Shown piece by piece: positions 56,831 through 64,000 of a DNA stretch of 64,000 bases (the first letter of the stretch is position 1; every line of letters begins with the position of its first letter). A model generated the notes under the pieces. It was not told the origin of the DNA. It saw only the letters and a program-made list of their open reading frames with translations, and did no database searches. The translations under genes were made by a program, and so were the position numbers. Source of the DNA: PALSA-693 sp963834725 (GTDB lineage Bacteria > Actinomycetota > Acidimicrobiia > Acidimicrobiales > Palsa-688); the NCBI GenBank assembly GCA_963834725.1, contig CAWICN010000001.1, positions 3,472,001 through 3,536,000 of the forward strand, in the 5' to 3' direction.

Positions 56831-56842
56831 ACTTCTACAAGT
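56831..56842. promoter_or_regulatory. palindrome in the sufR-sufB divergent region, possible SufR operator
   Basis: ACTTCTACAAGT is a perfect palindrome (ACTT-n4-AAGT) in an AT-rich patch 51 bp before the sufR start and about 250 bp before sufB. SufR represses both itself and suf genes in cyanobacteria and mycobacteria from such a site. The assignment is by position only. Confidence 0.45.
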
Positions 56843-56893
56843 TCTTTCTTACGATACTAGCGGTAACGGGGTCAGATCACTAGCCTTCTGTTC

Positions 56894-57595
56894 GTGGACA
56901 GTCCTGTTGGGGCGACGACCAACCTGTCATCAGCCCAGCGACAGGTCCTCATCGCCGTGAAGCGCCGCGGGGAAGCGTCCGCCGACGACGTGGCCGAGAT
57001 GTTAGGGATCACCCCCAGCGCAGTACGCCAACATCTAACCACTCTCAGGACCGGCGGCTTGATTGCATCCCGCCAAGTGCGGGGTCGACCCGGCAGACCG
57101 GCCGACCTGTACCACAGCACCGAACTGGGCGAGTCCCTCTTCGCCGGACCCACCACCGGTGACCTCTCGGTCGAACTGCTCGGCCACATCGAAGACGAAG
57201 ACCCCGAACTCGTCCCTCGCGTCTTCCAGCGCCGGCGACGCCGGCGTGTCGAACAGTGCCGAGAAAAGCTTGCAGGAAAAACCCTAGACGACACGGTGGC
57301 CGGCCTGGCCGCGATCCTCGACGCCGAGGGATACATGGCCAACGTCGACAAGCTTCCAGACGACAGCTACCGACTTACCCTCCACAGCTGTGCCATCTGG
57401 GCGGTCGCCTCCCGCTACGGCCTGGCGTGCACCACCGAACTCGAGTTCATACAAGAGGTCATCCCCGACGCCGACGTCACCCGGATCATCCACAAGGTTG
57501 CTGGGGCCTACGTCTGTGCCTACGAGATCCGAGCACGAACACGCCCATCTAGCAAGTCCCGGCCAAAAGCCGCACGACATTCGCGCCGATCCTGA
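56894..57595 (+). CDS. sufR: Fe-S-sensing repressor SufR
   Basis: 233 residues. N-terminal winged HTH (SADDVAEMLGITPSAVRQHL), then a DELGESLF-like hinge and a C-terminal Cys region: C166-x12-C179 and C208. SufR proteins ligate a 4Fe-4S cluster with C-x12-C-x13-C-x14-C; here the third expected Cys is absent, so ligation would use three Cys plus another residue. It probably represses sufBCDT when clusters are plentiful. GTG start. Divergent from sufB. Confidence 0.88.
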   Translation: MDSPVGATTNLSSAQRQVLIAVKRRGEASADDVAEMLGITPSAVRQHLTTLRTGGLIASRQVRGRPGRPADLYHSTELGESLFAGPTTGDLSVELLGHIEDEDPELVPRVFQRRRRRRVEQCREKLAGKTLDDTVAGLAAILDAEGYMANVDKLPDDSYRLTLHSCAIWAVASRYGLACTTELEFIQEVIPDADVTRIIHKVAGAYVCAYEIRARTRPSSKSRPKAARHSRRS

Positions 57596-57696
57596 CAACC
57601 CCACCGATCCATTGGCGGGACCGCGCCTCTTCACGAACGTCGATCGGCGCCGAGGTCTCATCTGTCATCTCAGCCGTGCAGCGCGAGAATCGACTC

Positions 57697-58522
57697 ATGC
57701 CCGATAGGCCGCTGCAAGGGATGACGATCGGCGTCACCGCGGAGCGTCGAGCCGCACAACAGGCCGAACTACTCATCAAGCGGGGCGCGGCCGTCCTCCA
57801 CGGGCCCACTCTGAGGGTGTTCTCCTTAGACGACGACCAGGTGCTGAGGTCGAGGACGGCCGACGTGATCGCCCGCCCCCCAGATTTTGCTCGCTTCGAC
57901 CGGCTTCGGCATCGCACCTGGCTTGCCGCGGCCGACTCGTGGGGTCTTCGCGACGCCCTCTTAGAGGCGCTCCGCCTGGCTCGGGTCGCCAACCGTGGGG
58001 CCCAAAGCAGCCTCGGCGAATGAAGCCGTCGGGCTGGCAGAGTGGTGCCGGGCTCCTCACGAGCGCCTCGACGAACTGGTCGAGCGCCTGTTGGCCCAAC
58101 CCTTGGCCGGCCGCCGAGTGGTGCTCCAGCTCCACGGGGTCGCCGGCCCAGACGGGATCGCAGCTCTGGTCGCAGCCGGGGCGGAGGTCATCGAGATCGA
58201 CGCCTACCGGCTGAGCCTCCCCGATGATCGCACCCCAGCCCGGGACCTCATAACAGCGGCCTGCGCCGGAGAGCTGGCGGCTGTCACGTTCGTGATCGCG
58301 CCCGCCGTCCACAACCTGTTCGTTCTGGCGGCCGAGATCGGCCTGGACGACGAGCTCCGCCGAGCCCTCAACGGCACCGTTGTCGCTGCCTGCGTGGGCC
58401 CGGTGTGCGCCGAAGGGGCGCTCGACGAAGGCGTGCTCCGGCCGCTTGTGCCCTCCCGTCCCCGGCTCGTCCCCATGATCCAAGCCCTCACCGACCGTCT
58501 CCATAAGGCCCGCTCGGCCTGA
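57697..58522 (+). pseudogene. uroporphyrinogen-III synthase (HemD)-like gene, frameshifted
   Basis: The first frame starts MPDRPLQGMTIGVTAERRAA, the usual HemD opening. Compensating shifts near 57895-57930 hide STGFGI, then TWLAAADSWGLRDAL returns. An extra G near 58000 separates it from PKAASANEAVGLAEWCRAPH and RVVLQLHG...LITAACAGELAAVTFVIAP in the next frame, ending at 58522. Corrected length about 275 residues. Some relatives are fused to response-regulator domains; none is seen here. Confidence 0.65.
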
Positions 58523-59240
58523 ATCCGGCGCCGGCTTGGGGTCCGACATAGGGCTCGTTCCACAGCGGCGAGCGGCGCAGAGAGGCGTCGAACTCGGCCG
58601 GTCCCCGCCCTGGACGGCCCGCGGTTCTACTTCTCGGACAGAACGGCGACGCAGCAGAGCCGCCCGTGTAACGGCCCTTACCGAGCGCGCCATAATGGGG
58701 GTGCCGAATCGCCTCCGCTCAGATCCGAGGCTTTTCACCCGCCTTTGAGGCCTTGCGCTTGATATGGCAAGCGCGAACGTCCTGACAACCCGCTCACGGG
58801 GCCTGCGAATCGTGGGCTCCAACCCGACTCCCGGAGCGGCGGCCAGCGGCGGAACCGGTCCGTAACGCCCATCCCGGCCTCCGGCGAAACAGCCACCCAT
58901 CGTCGGCGACCGCTCAGTGTGCAGAATGGAGGGACTGAGGTCAGGGCACCTTGCGAGTGTTTGGCGACATCCGGGGCGCCGCGATAGCCAAAGAGCTCCG
59001 CCACCCGTCATCAGCAGTGCACGACAAGTAGCCGGTGAGACGGTCGATGTCCCACAGCTCGAGCAGGCGGTTCATGCCGTGACGCTCCGCTTCGAGGTGC
59101 TCATACCTCTTGCCGCGAAATCCGTAAGTCACCGATTAGCCAGCCGATTAGCCAGCGTCGATGCTGGCGAGCGCCGGGTTGGGGGCCCACTCCGACTCCG
59201 ATTCCGCGAGCACATATCCCTGGTCACAGGGGGTTTTGCT
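58523..59240. other. region of about 720 bp without a supported gene
   Basis: Several short frames occur; none is convincing. GATTAGCCAGC is repeated near 59136-59157. The segment leads into the second tRNA-Ile remnant. Confidence 0.35.
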
Positions 59241-59285
59241 CGGTGGGGCTAGGTGGAATCGAACCACCGGCCTCAGCATTATCAG
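59241..59285 (-). tRNA. tRNA-Ile(GAU) 3' half, attachment-site remnant B
   Basis: Same arrangement as the copy at 22427-22471: loop CTGATAA, TGCTG, AGGCC, GGTGG-TTCGATT-CCACC, TAGCCCC, A, but followed by CCG instead of CCA. The 5' half is missing. The IS1595 element is inserted 3 bp beyond it, separating it from its integrase relic. Confidence 0.65.
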
Positions 59286-59288
59286 GGA

Positions 59289-60414
59289 TGGGGGTATCCA
59301 CTTAACCGGACCTTCTGGTTGGTACCTTCGGCGGGGTGATCGGCTTTCCGGTTGCTGGCCGGCACTATCCGAGGTCGATTGGCGAGCTCCGCTCGTGGTT
59401 CTCGACCGACGCCGACTGTATGGACTATCTGGAGTGGCTGCGGTGGCCGGAGGGTTTCGTGTGCCCGGCGTGCGGCCACCTTGGTGGGTGGGCGCTCGGT
59501 GACGGCCGGTACCGCTGCAGGACGTGCCGGTCGGCGACCTCGACGACGGCGGGGACGATCTTCGACCGGACGCGCACGCCGCTGACGGTGTGGTTCATGG
59601 CCTGCTGGTTGTTCGCCACGCAGAAGGACGGCGTCTCGGCTCAGAGCCTGCAGCGGGAACTGGAGATCAGCTCGTATCAGACGGCGTGGGCGATGCTGCA
59701 CCGGCTGCGCTCGGTACTGGTCCGGCCGGGCCGGGAGCTGTTGGCGGGGCGGGTCGAAGTCGACGAGACCTACGTTGGCGGAGAAGAACCGGGGTTGCGC
59801 GGCGGTCGGGCCAGGGGCAAGAAGACGCTGGTGGCCGTGGCGGTGGAGGTGCGGGATCCGAAGGGGTACGGGCGCTGCCGGATGCGTGTCCTGGATGACG
59901 TCTCGGCGGCGTCGCTTCACCCCTTCGTCGCTGACCACGTCGAGCCGGGGGCGACGGTGATCACCGACGCCTGGCAGGGCTACACCGGAATCGAGCGGCT
60001 CGGCTACAGCCGGGAGCGTCACAGCCAACGGGCCATCCGCCTCGCCGGCGGCGATCCCTACGGGCTGCTTCCCGGGGTGCACCGGATCGCCTCGCTCGCC
60101 AAGCGGTGGCTGCTGGGCACCCACCAGGGCTCGGTCGACCCCGCACACCTGCAGGCCTACCTGAACGAGTTCGTGTTCCGGTTCAACCGGCGAACCTCCC
60201 GCAACCGGGGGCTCGTCTTCCAGCGAGTCCTCGAGCTCGCCGTCGGCCACGACCCCGTCCGCTACCGAGACCTCATCATCGAGCCGAAACCCAAGCAACA
60301 CCCGCCCGCCGGCAATGCCGGCTGGGGGCACCCGCCGAGCCTCGAGCGGCCCGCCGCCAACCGTCCATGGAGAGCCGCCTGACCTGGACAGGTCCGGTTA
60401 AGTGGATACCCCCA
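59289..60414. mobile_element. IS1595-family insertion sequence with 8-bp target duplication
   Basis: Inverted repeats of 24 bp, perfect, begin TGGGGGTATCCACTTAACC at 59289 and end at 60414. ATCAGGGA is duplicated at 59281-59288 and 60416-60423 (one extra A at 60415). The empty site is preserved in the related copy at 22465-22480 (CATTATCAGGGAAATGG). 1126 bp with one intact transposase. Confidence 0.93.
59336..60382 (+). CDS. IS1595 (ISXO2-like) transposase
   Basis: 348 residues. A zinc ribbon at residues about 43-66 (FVCPACGHLG, YRCRTCRS), then the ISXO2-like DDE domain: VEVDETYVGGEE (first Asp), VITDAWQGYTGI (second Asp) and LQAYLNEFVFRFNRR (catalytic Glu/Asn region). Start at a GTG just inside the left repeat. 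Intact and fills the element. Confidence 0.93.
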   Translation: MIGFPVAGRHYPRSIGELRSWFSTDADCMDYLEWLRWPEGFVCPACGHLGGWALGDGRYRCRTCRSATSTTAGTIFDRTRTPLTVWFMACWLFATQKDGVSAQSLQRELEISSYQTAWAMLHRLRSVLVRPGRELLAGRVEVDETYVGGEEPGLRGGRARGKKTLVAVAVEVRDPKGYGRCRMRVLDDVSAASLHPFVADHVEPGATVITDAWQGYTGIERLGYSRERHSQRAIRLAGGDPYGLLPGVHRIASLAKRWLLGTHQGSVDPAHLQAYLNEFVFRFNRRTSRNRGLVFQRVLELAVGHDPVRYRDLIIEPKPKQHPPAGNAGWGHPPSLERPAANRPWRAA

Positions 60415-61000
60415 AATCAGGGAAATGGTTATGCCTTTCAGGCCTGCCGGTACCGCGCCAACACTATCGCTCACCTGCGGTTTTGTCGCGCATCGGGCGG
60501 CATGATCTAGCCAGATTAGGCATCGTTCGGCTGCCCCATGCTGGCGCGATGCTGGCGCAGCGGCCTCTGACCGAACAAGCCTCGTGTCAGCCGGGTGCCA
60601 CGGCGAGCTTCGTCGGAGTGGCACGATCGCGGTCGGGGCGGGCGGAAGATGAGCCGGTGGTCTTGGTAGGCGGGGCCGACCAGCAGGCGCTGTTCCAGTT
60701 GGCCTTACCGATGGGCGCGCAGTGCCTCCAAGGTGTGCTGGTCGAGGGGAACCGACCGTCCCCCGGGGCGGTCTTGGGCTTCCCCACGGTTGGGCGGTGC
60801 CCGACGGGCAGGATGGTCTGGCGAATCGTCGCGCGGTCCCGCTCCATGTCGACATTGCTCCACCGCAAGCCGAGAGCTTCGCCCCCGGGGGCCCAGGAAA
60901 GCGAACTGGAGGTAGCCCCTCGGGGCCGAAGGTTTTGATCCTGGCCCCGCGAGGTCAGCGAGGTCGCCGAGGCGGTCGCGGTACTCGCGAGCAGAGACCG
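60415..61000 (-). pseudogene. tyrosine-integrase relic next to remnant B
   Basis: Minus-strand pieces in changing frames: GEALGLRWSNVDMERDRATI, RQTILPVGHRPTVGKPKTAP, then RSVPLDQHTLEALRAHR and FGQRP near the end. The first phrase holds the catalytic-Arg helix (GEALGLRW) of phage-type integrases. The His-x-x-Arg/Tyr end is scrambled. The last 220 bp match the tail at 22480-22690. Confidence 0.65.
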
Positions 61001-61140
61001 CGATGCGGTTCTTACGCCAAGTGGCGTAGTAGTGGTCGTGCCAATCCAACCGGGCGCGATCGAGGGGGGTTCGCCGAGGACGACCGCCATGATAGGGTCG
61101 AGATCGTTGGGGACGTTAAGGCCCACCTACTCGAGCGAGA

Positions 61141-62115
61141 TCACGTGAGCACCCGTTGCGGGTGGAGGTTGGCTTGGGCGAATGTCACGAGTTGGCCCGC
61201 GTCCTCATCCCAGAGCTTGAACTTGACGGCACGAAGACCACCTCGGACCGAGACCGTCGGGACGCCGGCGAAGATGGCGTTGGCGTCGTGGGCGCCCTGC
61301 AAGTTGTAGTTCGGGATCCGCGGGTTGAGGTGGTGGACGTGATGCAGACCGATGTTGCCCGTGAAGAACTGCAGCAGCTTCGGCAGCTTCAGATACGAAC
61401 TGCCGAGCAGGGCGGCCTCGGCATAGCTCCACTCCCTGTGGCGCTGCCAGTAGGCGTCCTCAAACTGGTGCTGGACGTAGAACAGCCAGATACCGACCGA
61501 ACCGGCCAACAACCCCGCGGGCGCCCACACGATCAGGAAATCCTCCCAGCCGATCAGCCAGCACACCGCTGCGACGATACCCACCAGCGCAGCGTTGGTC
61601 CCGAGAACGCTGTTGCGCATCCGCGGTTGTGTGCCCCGGGCCACGAGCCGCGGTTCGATGATCATCGCGAACACTGGCCCGAGCCCGAACATCACTACCG
61701 GATGACGAAACAACCGGTAGGCAAGCCGACCGCGCCACGAACGAGCCTGATACTCGGCGACCGTCAACGTCTCGACATCCCCTACGCCGCGGCGGTCGAG
61801 ATCCCCTGAGGTCGCGTGGTGCCCGACGTGCTCGTAGCGCCATGGCCGAAACGGCGTGAGCACGAGCAGCCCGAGCACCGTGCCGACCCAGGTGTTCGCT
61901 CGCTTGGACGGAAGCAGCGAACCGTGCACGCAGTCGTGAAACACGACGAATACCCGGACCAGGAACCCGGCGGTCGGGATCACGAGCGCAACCACAAGCA
62001 AAGGGGAGACGCGCAGCATCAGGTACATCGCCACGCACAGCGCCAGATACGCCCCCGCAGAGGTCACTACGTCGAGCAATCCGCGTCTAATACGAGGCTG
62101 GGTGTAAGCGGACAA
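61141..62115 (-). CDS. membrane fatty-acid desaturase
   Basis: 324 residues with four to six transmembrane helices and the three His boxes of the di-iron desaturase/hydroxylase superfamily: H60-DCVH64, H96-VGHH100 and H258-HVHH262; VQHQFEDAYW (H216) is an extra ligand region. It likely inserts a double bond in a lipid acyl chain at the membrane. Start ATG at 62115. No electron-donor gene is adjacent; the ferredoxin at 52.1 kb is a possible but unproven partner. Confidence 0.9.
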   Translation of the reverse strand: MSAYTQPRIRRGLLDVVTSAGAYLALCVAMYLMLRVSPLLVVALVIPTAGFLVRVFVVFHDCVHGSLLPSKRANTWVGTVLGLLVLTPFRPWRYEHVGHHATSGDLDRRGVGDVETLTVAEYQARSWRGRLAYRLFRHPVVMFGLGPVFAMIIEPRLVARGTQPRMRNSVLGTNAALVGIVAAVCWLIGWEDFLIVWAPAGLLAGSVGIWLFYVQHQFEDAYWQRHREWSYAEAALLGSSYLKLPKLLQFFTGNIGLHHVHHLNPRIPNYNLQGAHDANAIFAGVPTVSVRGGLRAVKFKLWDEDAGQLVTFAQANLHPQRVLT

Positions 62116-62389
62116 CGCTCATGCGACGGCGAACGGGTCGATATGAGCGTCATGGCAGGCTCCAATACAGACGGTCAACGGTGCGGATGCCGCAGCCCCC
62201 CTCGCTGGCGCACTGCGCGAGATGTGGTCCCCGAGCGCGGGCATGGCCCATCCGGTGCTTAGTGCGCGTTGAGGGGTCTTGAGTCGTCACGGCAGATGCT
62301 CCTTTCAACGGATGGCGGCCGGGCGCAGCAGCATGCATCGGCAGGACAACGGTACAGGCCCATGTGAATGAGGGCCTCGCCCTGCACGA
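62116..62389. other. intergenic region
   Basis: No gene seen upstream of the desaturase. Confidence 0.35.
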
Positions 62390-62486
62390 GGCGCACAGCC
62401 TGCCTATCGGCAACGGGCAGCTTGTCGATGTCCATGAGATCCAGGACCTCGGGTGAGCCGTACGAGCGCAAAACGAACGCCTTCAT
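62390..62486 (-). pseudogene. N-terminal fragment of an alcohol dehydrogenase/quinone oxidoreductase
   Basis: ATG at 62486 with GAGGAGAATGC just upstream: MKAFVLRSYGSPEVLDLMDI, DKLPV, the opening of zinc-type MDR dehydrogenases. The frame then enters unrelated sequence. Confidence 0.5.
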
Positions 62487-62499
62487 CGCATTCTCCTCA

Positions 62500-62667
62500 T
62501 TCGCTACCAGCCGGATCGTGATCGAGCAAGCCAAAGGCAAAATCTCCGAGCGTGACGGCGTCGACCCGGCCGAGGCGTTCAACCGGCTACGCAACCACGC
62601 TCGCAACAACAACCTGCGCCTCACCGCCGTCGCCGAAGCCGCTATCGCCGGCACCCTCTTGATCTAA
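62500..62667 (+). pseudogene. ANTAR-domain fragment
   Basis: Reads SRIVIEQAKGKISERDGVDP, AEAFNRLRNHARNNNLRLTA then VAEAAIAG to TAA at 62665. IEQAKG and A-F-x-x-L-R are the ANTAR RNA-binding core that ends antitermination regulators. The N-terminal (GAF) part is missing; upstream sequence belongs to the opposite-strand fragment. Confidence 0.6.
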
Positions 62668-63220
62668 AAGAGACAGCCATCGCCCCCCCGTGACGCGCGG
62701 GGCGCGCCGCCCCAAACGCGCCCTTGAAAGTGCCCCTACCTGGGCGTGGCAACTCATGCTAGCACGGAAGCCCCCAGCGGCGTCGTCCGTCGCACAAAAT
62801 CACCCCCGTAAGCCGCCAGGGATACTCGCCACGCCGCGATAGGCCGATTCACATTCGGCGGGCGGGCCACAAGGGTGCGAAGTCGTTCGGGGCCATGGCG
62901 GAGACATGGTCCGGATCGCAGATCTCGGCCAGGATGACCCGCCCCGGGTGTTGGCGCCGAACCGATCGGAGAGCTCCTAGAGGCCAAGGTCCGGGCGTCG
63001 GACTTCAGGGTGCATCAGCTTGCTGGGCGCGGGCCCGAGCGGACCGGTGGGCCAACAGTACCGACGCTCCGATCCTGGCAAATACGAACTCAGCGGGCAT
63101 GAGGAGGATTACGACGCCTACCAGACTTGGGAGGCCTGACCGCCGGCACCAATGCCGTCATCGTCAGCTGCCCTTTCCCGTCTCGCAATGTCTTGGCGTG
63201 TCTCGCCTAGTCTTACTCAC
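62668..63220. other. region of about 550 bp without a supported gene
   Basis: A minus-strand tail VILAEICDPDHVSAMAPNDF, then PLWPARRM-stop near 62850-62940 may be the end of a lost gene. Nothing else seen. Confidence 0.35.
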
Positions 63221-63532
63221 GTGAGGACCGAGAGAGGGCTGCCTACCGGTCAGGAAGCCTCGGAAGGCAAGCGGACAGTGGCCGAGGAAAACCCGCCGGT
63301 CGATGCCCGGCGCCAGGCGTTAATGGACGACGACACCATCCTCCGCGACACGCGGTGCCACGGGATCGTCGGCGAGCCGACCGGAGCGCGCTGCGGTCGG
63401 GAATCAGAATTCGTCGTTGACGGCATCTCGGTCTGCGCCGGCCACCTGGCCCAAACCGTCCGCGCCCAGCTCGTCCATGGCGAGGACCCGTCGGTCGTCG
63501 TGATGTCCTCGCCGCCAACGGTCGGGCACTGA
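63221..63532 (+). CDS. small hypothetical protein with Cys pairs
   Basis: About 103 residues from the GTG at 63221. DTRCHGIVGEPTGARCGRES and DGISVCAGHLAQTV carry three Cys and two His, which could bind a metal. The N-terminus is polar. No family recognised; no partner gene. Confidence 0.5.
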   Translation: MRTERGLPTGQEASEGKRTVAEENPPVDARRQALMDDDTILRDTRCHGIVGEPTGARCGRESEFVVDGISVCAGHLAQTVRAQLVHGEDPSVVVMSSPPTVGH

Positions 63533-63757
63533 CCGACGGCGATACCGCTAAGGTTCGGCCCGGGTGTTGGCGCCGGCTGGAGCCAACCCGTACCTGGGAG
63601 GTACCGACGACGACAGACCACCAGGAGACTCGCCGACCCCCGCTACGCGGCCAAGTTCCTGGCCAGTTCGTCGACTAGAACCGGCCGCGTAACCTCCCCC
63701 GCTTCACTCCGGTCTCGCAGCTAGTGCTCCGGGCTGCCTTGTCCGCCAGCGCGGCGG

Positions 63758-63994
63758 CTACCAAGTCCCAAAGCAGATCGTTGCGACCCACCGGGGGTCG
63801 ATGACGGTGACTTGCCATGCGGAACGCAGAGCGGCCCGTCCCTCTGGGTGGACGTCCTCGAAGGCGCCGTCGGTGATTTCGACGCTGGATGCTCCGCCTA
63901 CTTGCGTGACTGGCACCAGGCCTCTGACCGTAACTGGGATCACGGAATCGCCCACCAGACCTGGCGGATAAGCCAGCACTACCAGATCACTCAT
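63758..63994 (-). CDS. small hypothetical protein near the window edge
   Basis: 78 residues, SDLVVLAYPPGLVGDSVIPV, then TVRGLVPVTQVGGASSVEIT, beta-rich, with a plausible start at 63994. Little else can be said; low confidence that it is a gene. Confidence 0.35.
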   Translation of the reverse strand: MSDLVVLAYPPGLVGDSVIPVTVRGLVPVTQVGGASSVEITDGAFEDVHPEGRAALRSAWQVTVIDPRWVATICFGTW

Positions 63995-64000
63995 GAGGCC

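Overview
The window is high-GC DNA that reads like an actinobacterial chromosome, most likely a soil or uncultured lineage near Acidimicrobiia. The basis is the GC-rich codon use, frequent GTG/TTG starts, an ATGA/GTGA-overlapped SUF operon with a divergent SufR, F420-type enzymes (an LLM-class oxidoreductase and a decayed deazaflavin-dependent reductase), DUF2786 and DUF4242 proteins, and IS21, IS110, IS630, IS1595 and IS1634 elements. No marker gene fixes the taxon.

Left part (1-22 kb): mostly single genes. They are a DUF2786 protein cut by the window edge, a 14-TM MFS exporter, a secreted beta-propeller protein divergent from an ECF sigma/anti-sigma pair, a large secreted phosphoesterase with C-terminal repeats, an acyl-CoA synthetase, a haloacid-dehalogenase-like hydrolase, a D-2-hydroxyacid dehydrogenase, an amidohydrolase, an alpha/beta hydrolase, an LLM oxidoreductase and a lipoprotein resembling a glycoside hydrolase. 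Fragments of WD40, DUF4242, STAS and SDR genes lie between them.

Middle part (22-35 kb): a tRNA-Ile(GAU) 3'-half with an integrase tail (an old attachment site), a decayed hicA beside an intact hicB, then a TPP-riboswitch thiamine operon (thiO-thiS-thiG-thiD plus the stub of a CytX-like transporter gene). moaA follows. Next comes a DsrE-family gene with an in-frame UGA at the first position of a U/C-x-x-C motif, followed after exactly 11 nt by a SECIS-like hairpin; it is a selenoprotein candidate and the most interesting item here. NAD kinase, a LuxR-type fragment and a frameshifted universal stress protein gene follow, among many decayed genes.

Mobile block (35-52 kb): an IS630 with TA duplications; an IscA/ErpA-type protein; and one unknown 542-codon gene broken by two separate insertions. 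An IS1634-type element (CCTAGG target duplication) and an IS21-type element (CCAA duplication) interrupt it. The IS21 element is itself interrupted, inside its accessory zinc-finger gene, by a second IS21-type element (ACAAGC duplication). Removing each element with one copy of its duplication restores the reading frames exactly. An IS110 transposase closes the block.

Right part (52-64 kb): a SUF Fe-S assembly operon sufB-C-D-T plus a CxxD-type ferredoxin, read leftwards and divergent from sufR, with no sufS or sufU present. Then come a frameshifted HemD-like gene, a second tRNA-Ile half/integrase remnant split by an IS1595 element with an 8-bp duplication, a fatty-acid desaturase and small fragments.

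Single-base frameshifts are unusually common outside the core operons. Genuine decay and assembly indels cannot be separated from sequence alone, so this is stated wherever it matters.
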